Assembly: GCA_964484265.1 (NCBI GenBank)
Contig: CAZAFH010000017.1
Coordinates: 22,612 to 86,611, forward strand
DNA from: SIAQ01 sp964484265
Lineage (GTDB): Bacteria; Planctomycetota; Planctomycetia; Gemmatales; Gemmataceae
DNA: 64,000 nucleotides
Direction of reading: 5' to 3'
The first letter of the stretch is position 1; the number at the start of each line of letters is the position of its first letter. The notes beneath the pieces are model-generated. The model saw nothing but the letters and a program-made list of their open reading frames with translations, was not told the DNA's origin and did no database searches. Below, in pieces: positions 1-8,637 of this stretch. A program made the position numbers and the translations under genes.

Positions 1-452
1 AGGTTGTACCAGCGGCGAATCGAGCGAGAACCGACGCCTTCGCCTCGTGCGAAGATTTCGAGTTTTTCGAAGATGCTAAAATCCACATCCATGTTCAGTC
101 CCCAGTAGCTGACGCCTTTCGACATCTCGCGAACTTCATCCAGGGTGTAACGCTTGAAGTTGGCACGCTCCATCAGAAAAGTGAATCGATCGACAAAGGA
201 ATCGATCGAATCGGAACCAGGCAAATTCGCCGGGCGCACCGTGCCGACGTCTGGATCGAACGGGGCATAATCGTCCTTGAGTTCGCTCAGCAGTTTGAAA
301 TGATCGTGGTTGATTACTGCGGACAACAAGCCGACGAGACGCCGAAACCGCGAAACATCAGCGGTTTCATTGCCAATATCGGAAATGAGCAATGCAAGCA
401 AATCGGCGTGTCGAATGGGGATGTAGTGTTCGCGATCGGAATACTGTGCCAT
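1..452 (-). CDS. DUF3754 family protein (N-terminal part, runs off the window)
   Basis: Reading the minus strand from an ATG at 452 gives an open frame of 150 codons with no stop before the window edge, so only the N-terminal part is visible. It begins MAQYSDREHYIPIRHADLL and continues with an acidic/aromatic segment (LSELKDDYAPFDPD) and WGLNMDVDFSIFEKLEIFARG, the typical opening of the DUF3754 (TMEM143-like) family, whose members carry C-terminal membrane segments not seen here. Biochemical function is unknown. It lies 115 bases downstream of the protein kinase gene on the same strand and could be cotranscribed with it. The start is the first ATG of the frame; the upstream spacing contains no obvious strong ribosome binding site. 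Confidence 0.75.
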   Translation of the reverse strand, partial: MAQYSDREHYIPIRHADLLALLISDIGNETADVSRFRRLVGLLSAVINHDHFKLLSELKDDYAPFDPDVGTVRPANLPGSDSIDSFVDRFTFLMERANFKRYTLDEVREMSKGVSYWGLNMDVDFSIFEKLEIFARGEGVGSRSIRRWYN

Positions 453-567
453 GCGAAGCTTCTCTCGTTGATGGCAGCGCACTTTTTGGGGACGATTGGA
501 GTCGTATCAAAGTTTTGTCAGAGCGAATCGTTGGCACCGATAAGTACGTCCGTGCAACCGATTTCAT

Positions 568-1425
568 TTACCACCCCAGGGCTTCGAGGCGGTCGTCGTC
601 GGATTGCACGAGCGCCTCGACCAGGCGATTGAGTTCGTCCAGTATCTGTCCCACGCGGTCCGGGCGATCTTTCGGATCGTATTCCAGGCAGCGGTTGATG
701 ATCGTCGCCAGCATCGGCGGGGTCTTTGGCATCAATTCTTCCACGGGCTTGAACATGGCTCGAAATATCCGCCTGTTCATCGCAGGTTCACCGGGACCGG
801 GCACCGTGCTTGGCGGCAACTTGCCCGTGGTCATGCGGTACATGGTGGCGCCGAAGTTGTAAATGTCCGTCTTTTCGTTGGCGATTGTCTGCTTCGATTG
901 CTCCGGCGCCATGTACTCCGGCGTTCCTTGCACGCGCTCCTTGGACTCGCCCTTTATCCACGCCAGACCGTAATCGATGATCTTGACGTCGCCGCTTCGG
1001 CTTAGCATGATGTTGTTCGGCTTCAAATCGGCATGATAGACGCCCCGGCGATGCATGTGCATCAAGCCCGCGCCAATCTTGGCGAAGACCTGCACGAGCC
1101 GAGGGTTCGAAAGCTTGATCGACTGATCGAGCGTCTTGCCGTTGACGAACTCGATGAGAAGCTGGACCTTTTTGACGCGAAACAACCAATCGCGCTGTGT
1201 TTCGAGCGTGTACACTTTGATCAGGTTCACGTGGTCGAGCATTTCGCCGACGCGTAATTCGTGGGCGGCCTGGTCGTAGAACTTCATCTCCTCCTTACCA
1301 TCGATAGGCACGACTTTGAGCGCGAACTGGCGCTGATCGCTCTCTCGGCGAATATGGTAGATCGTGCTGTGAGCGCCTTTCCCAAGTTCGCCAAGGATCT
1401 TGAAGGCGCCGATGGTATCTGCCAT
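568..1425 (-). CDS. Serine/threonine protein kinase, soluble
   Basis: A 285-residue Hanks-type kinase. Seen: glycine loop LGKGAHSTIY (about residues 14-23), ATP lysine in FALKVV (K37), catalytic loop HADLKPNN (D133; HAD replaces the usual HRD), metal-binding DYG in place of DFG (D151), and the activation-segment end GTPEYMAPEQ (about 167-176). The protein is essentially only the kinase domain, with no transmembrane helix or sensor domain, unlike many planctomycete kinases. The open frame extends 17 codons upstream to 1476, but that stretch is a dispersed inverted repeat, so the ATG at 1425 is preferred. The replaced HRD arginine suggests activation-loop phosphorylation is not required (an RD-less kinase, inferred). 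Substrate unknown. Confidence 0.85.
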   Translation of the reverse strand: MADTIGAFKILGELGKGAHSTIYHIRRESDQRQFALKVVPIDGKEEMKFYDQAAHELRVGEMLDHVNLIKVYTLETQRDWLFRVKKVQLLIEFVNGKTLDQSIKLSNPRLVQVFAKIGAGLMHMHRRGVYHADLKPNNIMLSRSGDVKIIDYGLAWIKGESKERVQGTPEYMAPEQSKQTIANEKTDIYNFGATMYRMTTGKLPPSTVPGPGEPAMNRRIFRAMFKPVEELMPKTPPMLATIINRCLEYDPKDRPDRVGQILDELNRLVEALVQSDDDRLEALGW

Positions 1426-1441
1426 GAAATTTACCCGCTTC

Positions 1442-1527
1442 GGCGAGCGCGGGGCGCAGGCCCCCCTGATTCTCATTTGATTATTGGGGCCGCGTCAAAG
1501 AATCAGAAGGCATTAACCCCTGGCCCG
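1442..1527. repeat. Decayed inverted repeat, CCCCCTGATTCT family
   Basis: The left arm (GGCGAGCGCGGGGCGCAGGC followed by CCCCCTGATTCT) matches the left arm of the much better preserved element at 23536-23610; the right arm (AGAATCAGAAGG...) is degenerate. It sits between the divergent kinase and putA genes and creates a false N-terminal extension of the kinase frame. Confidence 0.6.
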
Positions 1528-1613
1528 TCTTTTACTGATATTATGAAAGAAGTGAAATGAAAACACCCAATCGCTCCGACTGGAGCGGATGATTCTCGAC
1601 GAACGGAGTTCGC

Positions 1614-4600
1614 GTGGCATCATCTCGTATCGATACGAAAAAGCTCGAAACGCTGACTCGCGCCATCGGACAGGAAATGTTCGCCCGGGTGGGCCAGCGC
1701 GGCCCCGTGCTATTCTCCCCGAGTTGGTGGGACGAACGCTTCATGGACTGGACCATGCACGACGAGATCGTGAAGGTTCAACTCTTCCGCTTCATCGATG
1801 CCTTGCCGCAATTGCACACCGACGAAAGCATCGCCCGGCATCTTGCCGAATACTTCGGCGAGACGCGCGAACATCTGCCAGGTTGGGCGCGCGTCGGCAT
1901 GCGTTTTATTCCTCGGCAAGGTGCATTGGCGTCGCTATTGGCCTGGCTGGCACGCACGAACGCTCGCAACCTGGCACGCAAATTCATCGCCGGGTCGAAC
2001 CTCGAAGAAGCGCTCGACGCCGTCGCCCGGCTTCGACGCAAGCAATTGACGTTCACCGTCGATCTGCTCGGCGAGGCAACGATCACTGAGCGCGAAGCCG
2101 AGAAAAGCCAGCAAGATTATCTGGATCTGATCGAGGGCCTGAGCCGCGAGGTCAACGCCTGGCAACCGCTCGACCTGATCGACCGCGATCCGGCAGGGCC
2201 GCTGCCTCGCGTCAATGTGTCCATCAAGCTGTCGTCGCTGTTCAGCCAATTCGACCCGATGGCGCCGGATCATACTAGCACTCAGGTCCGTGCGCGGTTG
2301 CGGCCCATTCTGCGGTCGGCCATCCAGCATCGCGCGTTCGTCAATATCGACATGGAGCAGCACGCTTTCAAGAACCTGACGCTGCGCATCTTTCGCGAAA
2401 TCCTTGGCGAGGACGAATTCCGCGATTGGCCGGACGTCGGCATCGCAATCCAGGCGTACCTTCAGTCGTGTGAACGGGATCTGCACGAATTGCTCGATTT
2501 CGCGAGAACACGTGCGACGCCGATCTGGGTTCGGCTCATCAAGGGCGCGTACTGGGACTTCGAGACCATCGTCTCCGCACAGGAAGGCTGGCCCTCGCCC
2601 GTGTTCGCCAAGAAATGGCAGACCGACGCCAACTATGAGCGCATGACCGAATTCCTGTTCGCGAATCACGAATGGCTGCGTCCTGCGTTTGGCAGTCACA
2701 ACGTCCGCAGCCTGGCGCATGCCATGGCGCTGGCCGAGCAGTTTGGCGTGCCTCCCACGGGCTACGAAATTCAGATGCTCTTCGGCATGGCTGACCCGAT
2801 CAAGGAAGCGCTGGCCCGCATGGGTCGGCGCGTGCGCGTTTATACGCCGTATGGACAGCTTCTGCCGGGGATGGCGTATCTCGTGCGTCGACTGCTGGAA
2901 AACACAGCGAACACGTCGTTTTTGCGGGCGAGTTTTGCCGATCATGTGCCCGAGGAGAAATTGCTGATGAACCCCGCGACTCATGCGAGCAATCACGCCG
3001 CGGCAAAGAATGGCCATGCCGAGAAGCCCAAGGCCGAAGTCGGCTTCCAGAATGAGCCGCTGGCTGACTTCAGCGACGAAGACAATCGTCAGGCGATGCA
3101 AGACGCGATGGCGCAGGTGCGGCGCCAGCTGGGACAGACCTATCCGCTTGTCATCGCGGGCAAGACGGTTGCCACGGCCGAGACCATCGCATCGCACAAT
3201 CCGTCTCACCTGCGCGAGGTCGTCGGCCAATGCGGAAAGGCGACGCCGGATTTGGCACTGGCGGCGATCGAGTCGGCGCGCTCGGCGTTTGCGTCGTGGC
3301 GCGATGTCGATCCGGGCGTGCGGGCCGACTATTGCGTCAAGGCGGCGGGCATCATGCGGCGGCGACGCTTTGAGCTGGCGGCATGGCAGGTCTTTGAATG
3401 CGCCAAGAACTGGCGCGAAGCCGACGCCGACGTTTGCGAGGCGATCGACTTTCTTGAATATTACGCCCTCGAAATGCGCAGGCTGGCGGCGCCGTTCGGC
3501 CGATCACTTCCCGGAGAGGAAAACGTCAACAGCTACGAACCGCGCGGCGTGGCTGTGGTGATCGCGCCGTGGAATTTTCCGCTCGCCATCCTGTGCGGCA
3601 TGACCACGGCGGCGCTGGTCACGGGCAACACCGTCATCATGAAGCCGGCAGAGCAATCGTCGGTCATCGCGGCCAAGTTGATGGAAATCTTTACCGAGGC
3701 CGGCTTGCCTGCGGGAGTCGTCAACTATCTGCCCGGTGTCGGCGAAGAAATCGGGCCAACGCTTGCCGAGCACCCCGACGTCGCATTGGTTGCGTTTACG
3801 GGGTCGCGCGGGGTTGGCATGTTGTTGAACAAACAAACCGCGATTCTGGCGGATGGCCAATCCCACATCAAACGCCTCATCGCGGAACTCGGCGGCAAAA
3901 ACGCCATCGTCATTGACGACGATGCCGACCTCGATGAAGCCGTCAATGGCGTCGTCAGCAGCGCGTTTGGCTATCAAGGCCAAAAGTGTTCCGCGTGCTC
4001 GCGCGCGATCGTACTGGCGCCGCTCTACGATGTTTTTCTCGAAAGACTTGTCGAAGCGACCAAAAGCCTGAAGATCGGCCCGGCGGAGGATCCGAGTTGC
4101 AAAATCGGCCCGGTCATCGACGAGGAGTCGCGCCGGCGCATCCTGGGGTACGTCGAAAAAGGCAAGCAGCAGGCCAGGCTCGCGTTCGCCGGCGAACTCG
4201 GTTTTTTGGCGAGCGAGGGGACCTACGTCGCGCCGCACATCTTCGCCGACGTCGCGCCGAATGCCGCGATTGCGCAGGAAGAAATCTTTGGTCCGGTGCT
4301 AGCCGTCATGAAGGCTGCGAATCTCGACGAAGCCTTGCGTATCGCCAACGGTACGGCCTACGCGCTCACGGGCGGATTTTACTCGCGCAGCCCAGAGAAT
4401 ATCCGGCGTGTGAAACGCGAGTTTCGCGTGGGGAATCTCTACATCAACCGAAAGATCACCGGCGCTCTTGTGTCGCGCCAGCCGTTCGGCGGATTCAAAA
4501 TGTCCGGCGTCGGTTCCAAGGCGGGCGGGCCAGATTACCTGTTGCAATTCATGATTCCGCGCACTATCACGGAAAATACCATGCGGCGCGGCTTCGCGCC

Positions 4601-4619
4601 GAATATACTGGCAGAGTAA
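1614..4619 (+). CDS. putA: Bifunctional proline dehydrogenase / L-glutamate gamma-semialdehyde dehydrogenase (PutA)
   Basis: A 1001-residue two-domain enzyme oxidising proline to glutamate through pyrroline-5-carboxylate. The PRODH half (about 60-450) shows the conserved GEATITEREAEKS and the barrel-end motif YEIQMLFGMAD; the aldehyde dehydrogenase half (about 480-990) shows the NAD-fold stretch VVIAPWNFPLAI, FTGSRGVG, the glutamate in ELGGKNA (about 758) and the catalytic cysteine in GYQGQKCSACSR (C792). There is no N-terminal ribbon-helix-helix DNA-binding domain, so this is the short PutA that does not repress its own gene, and no extra C-terminal domain. The start is a GTG at 1614 preceded by CGGAG. 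It is monocistronic and flanked by repeats on both sides. Confidence 0.95.
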   Translation: MASSRIDTKKLETLTRAIGQEMFARVGQRGPVLFSPSWWDERFMDWTMHDEIVKVQLFRFIDALPQLHTDESIARHLAEYFGETREHLPGWARVGMRFIPRQGALASLLAWLARTNARNLARKFIAGSNLEEALDAVARLRRKQLTFTVDLLGEATITEREAEKSQQDYLDLIEGLSREVNAWQPLDLIDRDPAGPLPRVNVSIKLSSLFSQFDPMAPDHTSTQVRARLRPILRSAIQHRAFVNIDMEQHAFKNLTLRIFREILGEDEFRDWPDVGIAIQAYLQSCERDLHELLDFARTRATPIWVRLIKGAYWDFETIVSAQEGWPSPVFAKKWQTDANYERMTEFLFANHEWLRPAFGSHNVRSLAHAMALAEQFGVPPTGYEIQMLFGMADPIKEALARMGRRVRVYTPYGQLLPGMAYLVRRLLENTANTSFLRASFADHVPEEKLLMNPATHASNHAAAKNGHAEKPKAEVGFQNEPLADFSDEDNRQAMQDAMAQVRRQLGQTYPLVIAGKTVATAETIASHNPSHLREVVGQCGKATPDLALAAIESARSAFASWRDVDPGVRADYCVKAAGIMRRRRFELAAWQVFECAKNWREADADVCEAIDFLEYYALEMRRLAAPFGRSLPGEENVNSYEPRGVAVVIAPWNFPLAILCGMTTAALVTGNTVIMKPAEQSSVIAAKLMEIFTEAGLPAGVVNYLPGVGEEIGPTLAEHPDVALVAFTGSRGVGMLLNKQTAILADGQSHIKRLIAELGGKNAIVIDDDADLDEAVNGVVSSAFGYQGQKCSACSRAIVLAPLYDVFLERLVEATKSLKIGPAEDPSCKIGPVIDEESRRRILGYVEKGKQQARLAFAGELGFLASEGTYVAPHIFADVAPNAAIAQEEIFGPVLAVMKAANLDEALRIANGTAYALTGGFYSRSPENIRRVKREFRVGNLYINRKITGALVSRQPFGGFKMSGVGSKAGGPDYLLQFMIPRTITENTMRRGFAPNILAE

Positions 4620-4620
4620 C

Positions 4621-4710
4621 ATCCAAGCCCGGCGGGTGAGCGCAGCGAACCTCTGGGATTGAATACGCCGCGATCCCAAGGGTTCGCTGCGCTCACCATT
4701 GGGCTTGGAT
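4621..4710. repeat. Intergenic inverted repeat, GGTGAGCGCAGCGAACC family
   Basis: Left arm from ATCCAAGCCC through GGTGAGCGCAGCGAACCTCT to GGGAT; right arm GATCCCAAGGGTTCGCTGCG to GGGCTTGGAT. A long imperfect hairpin starting immediately after the putA stop codon, with no T-tract. Related copies are at 57400-57476 and 8331-8405 (variant), with a single arm at 20539-20574. Confidence 0.85.
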
Positions 4711-4762
4711 CCCGCCAAACTTCAACCCACCGATTTTGCATCTGTCACCAAGGAGACGCTTC

Positions 4763-5839
4763 ATGAAACGCTTCGCTATTATCCTGCCGGTGTTTGCGTG
4801 TGCCTGCGCAAGCCTGATCTGGGCCCAGACGCCCAGCGAATTCAAAGGCCACGACGGCTTGGTTTTCTCCGTAGTGTTCTCCAACGATGGCAAGAGCATG
4901 GCCACCGCCAGCTTTGACGGCACAGTCAAGATTTGGGACTTCGCCACCGGCAAAGAAGCTCACATCCTCAAGGGACATACCGGCCCGGTTTACGGCGTCG
5001 CCTTCAACAACGATGGCTCGATCATCGCCACCGGCGGGCAAGACAAAGGCATCAAACTCTGGAACCCCAAGGACGGCAAGATGACGAAAGAATTCGCCAA
5101 GGCGCACGGCGATATCGTCGGCTCCCTCGTCTTCAGCCCCGATGGCAAGCTGCTCGCCTCCGCCGGCGCCGACAAAGTCGTCAAACTCTGGGACGTCGCC
5201 TCGGGCAAGGAAGTCAAAGCTTTCTCCTCGCACAAGGAATCGGTCTATAGCGTCGCGTTCAACAAAGCCGGCACGCAACTCGCCTCCTGTGGCAACGACG
5301 GCCTGATCAAGGTCTACGACGTCAAGGGCCTGACCGAGAGCAAGACCTTCCTCGTCGACCTGCCCAAGAAAAAAGAAGAAGAAAAGAAAGAAGAACCCAA
5401 AGTCGAGCCGAAAAAAGACAAGAAGGACAAAAAAGACGCCAAGAAAGCCATGGGCAAAAAAGTCGAACCCCGTGAAATTCGCGACGCCTTCACCGTCGTC
5501 GCCTTCACGCCCGATGGCAAACAGGTTCTCTCCGTCGGCCACGACAAATTCCTCCGCTACTGGAATATCGCCGACGGCAAAGAAGCCAAAAAAATCGGCC
5601 CGACTCCTGACTACATCTTCGGCCTGGCCATCTCCAACGACGGCAAACATGTCGCCACCGCAGGCTACGGCGGCAGTTTGCGCGTCTACGAAACCGACAC
5701 CGGCAAGGAAATCCTCAAGACCCAGCAAAAAGGCTGGATCACCTACTGCGTTGCCTTCTCGCCCGACGGCAAGAGCGTCATCACCGGCCACGAAAAGTCC
5801 CAAAAAGGCGTCGTCCGCGTGACGGCGATTGGAAAGTAG
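4763..5839 (+). CDS. Secreted WD40-repeat protein
   Basis: A 358-residue protein with a signal peptide (MKRFAIILPVFACACASLIWA) followed by WD40 repeats of the form FSNDGKSMATASFDGTVKIW (first repeat just after the signal) recurring roughly every 42 residues. A strongly charged Lys/Glu linker (KKEEEKKEEPKVEPKK and KKDKKDKKDAKK, about residues 200-235) splits the propeller, and further repeats follow (VAFTPDGKQVLSVGHDKFLRYW; VAFSPDGKSVITG). The ATG at 4763 is chosen over an upstream in-frame ATG because AAGGAGACG lies just ahead of it and the signal peptide begins there. Probably a periplasmic protein-interaction scaffold; partner unknown. Confidence 0.85.
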   Translation: MKRFAIILPVFACACASLIWAQTPSEFKGHDGLVFSVVFSNDGKSMATASFDGTVKIWDFATGKEAHILKGHTGPVYGVAFNNDGSIIATGGQDKGIKLWNPKDGKMTKEFAKAHGDIVGSLVFSPDGKLLASAGADKVVKLWDVASGKEVKAFSSHKESVYSVAFNKAGTQLASCGNDGLIKVYDVKGLTESKTFLVDLPKKKEEEKKEEPKVEPKKDKKDKKDAKKAMGKKVEPREIRDAFTVVAFTPDGKQVLSVGHDKFLRYWNIADGKEAKKIGPTPDYIFGLAISNDGKHVATAGYGGSLRVYETDTGKEILKTQQKGWITYCVAFSPDGKSVITGHEKSQKGVVRVTAIGK

Positions 5840-5843
5840 ACAA

Positions 5844-5992
5844 AGCTATCAGCTCTCAGCCGTCAGCTATCAGCCAGGCGAATGCCTGCGTGGATGGTAG
5901 CTGACTGCTTCTATTTCTTGATTGTTGACCGCTAAAGTGTCTCGCTGGCCGCACTTGTATGGCTGAAAGCTGACGGCTGATAGCTGACAGCT
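5844..5992. repeat. Inverted repeat, AGCTATCAGC family
   Basis: Left arm of repeated AGCTATCAGC / CTCTCAGCCGTCAGC units and right arm GGCTGAAAGCTGACGGCTGA to GACAGCT flank an unrelated loop of about 85 bases. It fills the gap between the WD40 gene and the oxidoreductase gene. A second copy is at 19242-19357. Confidence 0.8.
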
Positions 5993-6011
5993 TGCATTCT
6001 GGAGATCCACC

Positions 6012-7061
6012 ATGCTAGGCTTCGCCATCATCGGGTGCGGCATGATCGCCCGATTTCACGCTCGCGCACTCGCGGATGTGCCGGGCACGAAAGTCACCGC
6101 GCTGGTGAGCCGCAGTGCCGACAGCGCCGTCAAGATGAAGGACGAACTCAAGCTCGACTGCGCGATAGAAACCGACCTCGCCACGACGTTACGTCGGCCC
6201 GACGTGGATGTCGTCATCATCACGACGCCTTCCGGCGCGCACATGGAGCCCGCGGTCGCGGCAGCGGAAGCGAAGAAGCACGTCGTCGTCGAAAAGCCGC
6301 TGGAGATTTCGCTCGAACGCTGCGATCGCATCATCGACGCCTGCCAGCGCAACAACGTCCAGCTTTGCACCATCTTCCCGTCGCGATTCGGCGACGCCAA
6401 CATCGAACTCAAGAAGGCCGTCACGCAAGGCCGATTCGGTCGTTTGACCCTGGGCGAGACGACCTGCAAATGGTGGCGCGAGCAATCGTACTACGACCTC
6501 GGCGGCTGGAAAGGCACGCAAGCCCTCGACGGCGGCGGCGCTCTCATGAATCAGGCGATCCACAACGTCGATCTCCTCCTCTGGATGATGGGCGATGTCG
6601 CGCAGATCATGGGCTTCACCGCCATGCTCGCGCACGAACGTATTGAGGTCGAAGACACGGCCGTGGCGTGCATTCGGTTCAAAAGCGGCGCGCTGGGCGT
6701 CATCCAGGCGACGACGTCAGTCTGGCCTGGCTTGCCGAAGACGATCGGCGTACATGGCGATCAGGGTAGCGCGGTCATCGAACAGGACGATCTGCTGCGC
6801 TGGGATTTCAAGACAGCGAAAACGGAAGACGACGCAATCCGCCAGCGCTTCGCGCAGAAGGTCGGCGCCTCGGGTGGATCGAGCAACCCGGCCGCGATTT
6901 CGCACACTGGGCACGCCAGACAACTCGCCGACTTCGTCGAAGCGATCACGAAAAGCCGACCGCCGCTCGTCGATGGCCGCGAAGGCCGCAAGGCCGTGGA
7001 AGTGATCCTGGGAATATACGCTTCAATGCGCGAAGGCAAGGCTGTCGCGGTCGGCGGTTAG
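6012..7061 (+). CDS. Gfo/Idh/MocA family oxidoreductase, cytoplasmic
   Basis: A 349-residue NAD(P)-dependent dehydrogenase-like protein. The N-terminal Rossmann fold opens with FAIIGCGMIARFHARAL (GxGxxx nucleotide motif), followed by VDVVIITTPSGAH and the family-signature EKPLEISLERCD around the catalytic EKP lysine (about residue 96). The C-terminal alpha/beta substrate domain contains GGWKGTQALDGGGALMNQAIHN, with the usual GGG..NQ.IH block. No signal peptide. The start has GGAG (in CTGGAGATCCACC) ahead of the ATG. Family members act on sugars, inositols or related polyols; the actual substrate cannot be told from the sequence. Isolated between repeats, with no sugar genes next to it. Confidence 0.9.
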   Translation: MLGFAIIGCGMIARFHARALADVPGTKVTALVSRSADSAVKMKDELKLDCAIETDLATTLRRPDVDVVIITTPSGAHMEPAVAAAEAKKHVVVEKPLEISLERCDRIIDACQRNNVQLCTIFPSRFGDANIELKKAVTQGRFGRLTLGETTCKWWREQSYYDLGGWKGTQALDGGGALMNQAIHNVDLLLWMMGDVAQIMGFTAMLAHERIEVEDTAVACIRFKSGALGVIQATTSVWPGLPKTIGVHGDQGSAVIEQDDLLRWDFKTAKTEDDAIRQRFAQKVGASGGSSNPAAISHTGHARQLADFVEAITKSRPPLVDGREGRKAVEVILGIYASMREGKAVAVGG

Positions 7062-7125
7062 GGTTCCGCGCGGCGTCATCTGCCGCAAGCGGGAGACATC
7101 CTCAATTCTTTCTCGCACAATTCCA

Positions 7126-7362
7126 TCACTTCGCGGCGACGATGCGCGTCCGCGGTTCGGTCGGCGAGATGCCGTCGGGCAGGTAGACGTTCCACCGCCG
7201 TTCCCGGCCATCGATCGACACCATGATCTCCGCCGACGCAGGTTGGTGATCGGTTGGTTCGCGCAGCATGAGGAAATTTGGCGCTAGCTGTGCGATTGGT
7301 AGAATGTAACCATTCACCGCCAACTCCATCCGGACTTCAGCGGATCTTCCTGTTCCGATCAT
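7126..7362 (-). CDS. Small conserved-looking hypothetical protein
   Basis: A 78-residue protein MIGTGRSAEVRMELAVNGYI..., with central SAEIMVSIDGRERRWNVYLP. Hydrophobic and charged residues alternate as expected for a small beta-rich cytoplasmic protein. No motif, signal peptide or membrane segment. An internal ATG at 7329 (MELAVNGY) is an alternative start. It is divergent from the broken kinase-like gene, whose start is only 12 bases away, so the two share a promoter region and may belong together. Function unknown. Confidence 0.55.
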   Translation of the reverse strand: MIGTGRSAEVRMELAVNGYILPIAQLAPNFLMLREPTDHQPASAEIMVSIDGRERRWNVYLPDGISPTEPRTRIVAAK

Positions 7363-7374
7363 AATGGACGCCTC

Positions 7375-7902
7375 ATGGGTTACCGCGACGAACCGCTACG
7401 ACGGCTGCATGAATACGTGAAAAGAAACAATCTCACATTGGATTCGGAGCTTGGGTTCGGTGTTCATGGTATTGTATATACCACGAAAAGCAGTTCATCG
7501 GAACCGCCATCTGCTATCAAGGCTCATGAACGCGACGTCGAGTACTTTCGCGAGCGCGACGCCTATATGCGTTTGCTCGAAAAGGATATTTTTGTTATCC
7601 GCGGCTGCGCGGTTCCGCAACTTTTGTACTTTGCCGACGACCTCTGGATCTTGGAAATGACCATCGTTACGCGGCCGTATGTTCTCGATTTCGGCGGCGC
7701 GTATCTTGACAATCCACCGGATTTTTCCGAGGAAGTCATTTCCGATTACCTGGCGGAGAAGCGCGAGCAGTTCGGCGACGATTGGCCTTAAGCGCAGGCG
7801 ATTTTGCGTATCCTGGAGTCGCACGGCATATTCGTCGTGGATGTGAACCCGAATAACATCGCGGTCCGTCCGCTGCCGGCGATCGGGAAAAAGGAACTGT
7901 AA
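7375..7902 (+). pseudogene. Kinase-like protein gene interrupted by an in-frame TAA
   Basis: The open frame from ATG 7375 ends at a TAA at 7789-7791 after 138 residues, but the same frame continues without a break for 36 more sense codons to a TAA at 7900-7902. The pre-stop part has a nucleotide-loop-like LGFGVHGIVYTT, a lysine in AIKAHERD, and ILEMTIV. The post-stop part reads LRILESHGIFVVDVNPNNIA, closely resembling a kinase catalytic loop (xxDxxxxN). A single substitution in a codon such as GAA or AAA would explain the stop. So this is either a recent pseudogene, a sequencing error, or a readthrough product. The downstream DUF1294 gene starts 15 bases later. Confidence 0.7.
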
Positions 7903-7917
7903 GAGGAATCACTTATC

Positions 7918-8304
7918 ATGATGATGTGGCTGTTTTCGGTTCGCACGCAAATCGTCATCGCACTCGCGCTCTGCGGAATCGTCACGCTGGCGTCGTGGTG
8001 GTTTCTGACGTCGCACCGAAACCTCTGGTATGTTTGGCTCGGACATTGGCTGATCGTCATCAATGGCGTGACGTTCATCTATTACGGGCTGGATAAATTC
8101 CTCGCGCAACGCTCCGGGTATCGCATCCCCGAGGTGGCGCTGCACACGCTCGGTGCACTCGGAGGCAGCCCGGCGGCGCTGCTGGCGATGTGGCTTTTTC
8201 GGCACAAGACCCTCAAAGCGTCTTTCCGTATCCTCTTTTGGGGCATCGTGATCGCACAAATCGCCATCCTTGGCTATGTCGCCAAGTTGCTTTGGTGGAG
8301 TTGA
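7918..8304 (+). CDS. DUF1294 family membrane protein
   Basis: A 128-residue inner-membrane protein. Two N-terminal hydrophobic helices (about 7-28 and 38-56) precede the family signature FIYYGLDKFLAQRSGYRIPE, then LHTLGALGGSPAALLAMW and the conserved FRHKT motif (about 98-102), and a last helix (about 108-126). This order (YGxDK, RIPE, GGxPGA, RHKT) is the DUF1294 pattern. Function unknown. GAGGAATCACTTATC precedes a run of three ATG codons; the first is used. A long hairpin repeat lies just downstream. Confidence 0.85.
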   Translation: MMMWLFSVRTQIVIALALCGIVTLASWWFLTSHRNLWYVWLGHWLIVINGVTFIYYGLDKFLAQRSGYRIPEVALHTLGALGGSPAALLAMWLFRHKTLKASFRILFWGIVIAQIAILGYVAKLLWWS

Positions 8305-8330
8305 GTTTGTACAATACGACTTGCCGCAAA

Positions 8331-8405
8331 CCCTGGGGTAAAGCGCTTCGAACCCCTGGGATGTGTACGTAGTTTGTCCCAGGGGTTCGAAGCGCTTCGC
8401 CCCGG
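8331..8405. repeat. Intergenic inverted repeat, AAGCGCTTCGAACCCCTGGG type
   Basis: Left arm CCCTGGGGTAAAGCGCTTCG plus AACCCCTGGGAT; right arm TCCCAGGGGTTCGAAGCGCT to CCCCGGG, loop of about 15 bases. A variant of the family seen at 4621-4710 and 57400-57476, sharing the CGAACC..TGGGAT core. It lies just upstream of rpmF. Confidence 0.85.
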
Positions 8406-8436
8406 GCTTTTGAAAACACCAGAAAGTGATCGAAAA

Positions 8437-8634
8437 ATGGCCGTACCAAAAAGGCGTGTATCCAAGGCCCGCAGGGGCAAGCGACGCAGCCATCAACACA
8501 AGACGCAACAACAGAATGCGTACTGCTCTCGGTGTGGCGAAGCTGTACGACCGCACTTTGTCTGCTGGAACTGTGGCTGGCAGAATACGCAGGCACGCGA
8601 AGCCGTGGTGCTTGAAGAAACGCAGGAGAGCTAA
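8437..8634 (+). CDS. rpmF: 50S ribosomal protein L32
   Basis: A 65-residue protein MAVPKRRVSKARRGKRRSHQ with a zinc ribbon, CSRCGE and CWNCGW (two CXXC pairs), exactly the bL32 pattern. An upstream in-frame ATG at 8374 lies inside the hairpin repeat and would add residues foreign to L32, so the ATG at 8437 is taken as the start. It sits 3 bases ahead of plsX, the classical rpmF-plsX arrangement, so translation is probably coupled. Confidence 0.95.
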   Translation: MAVPKRRVSKARRGKRRSHQHKTQQQNAYCSRCGEAVRPHFVCWNCGWQNTQAREAVVLEETQES

Positions 8635-8637
8635 CCC

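Noticed and set aside
1935..3230. A 431-residue minus-strand open frame inside putA
   Set aside because: Shadow of PutA; the plus-strand product has catalytic and cofactor motifs through this region and the antisense protein is rich in Arg and has no family features.
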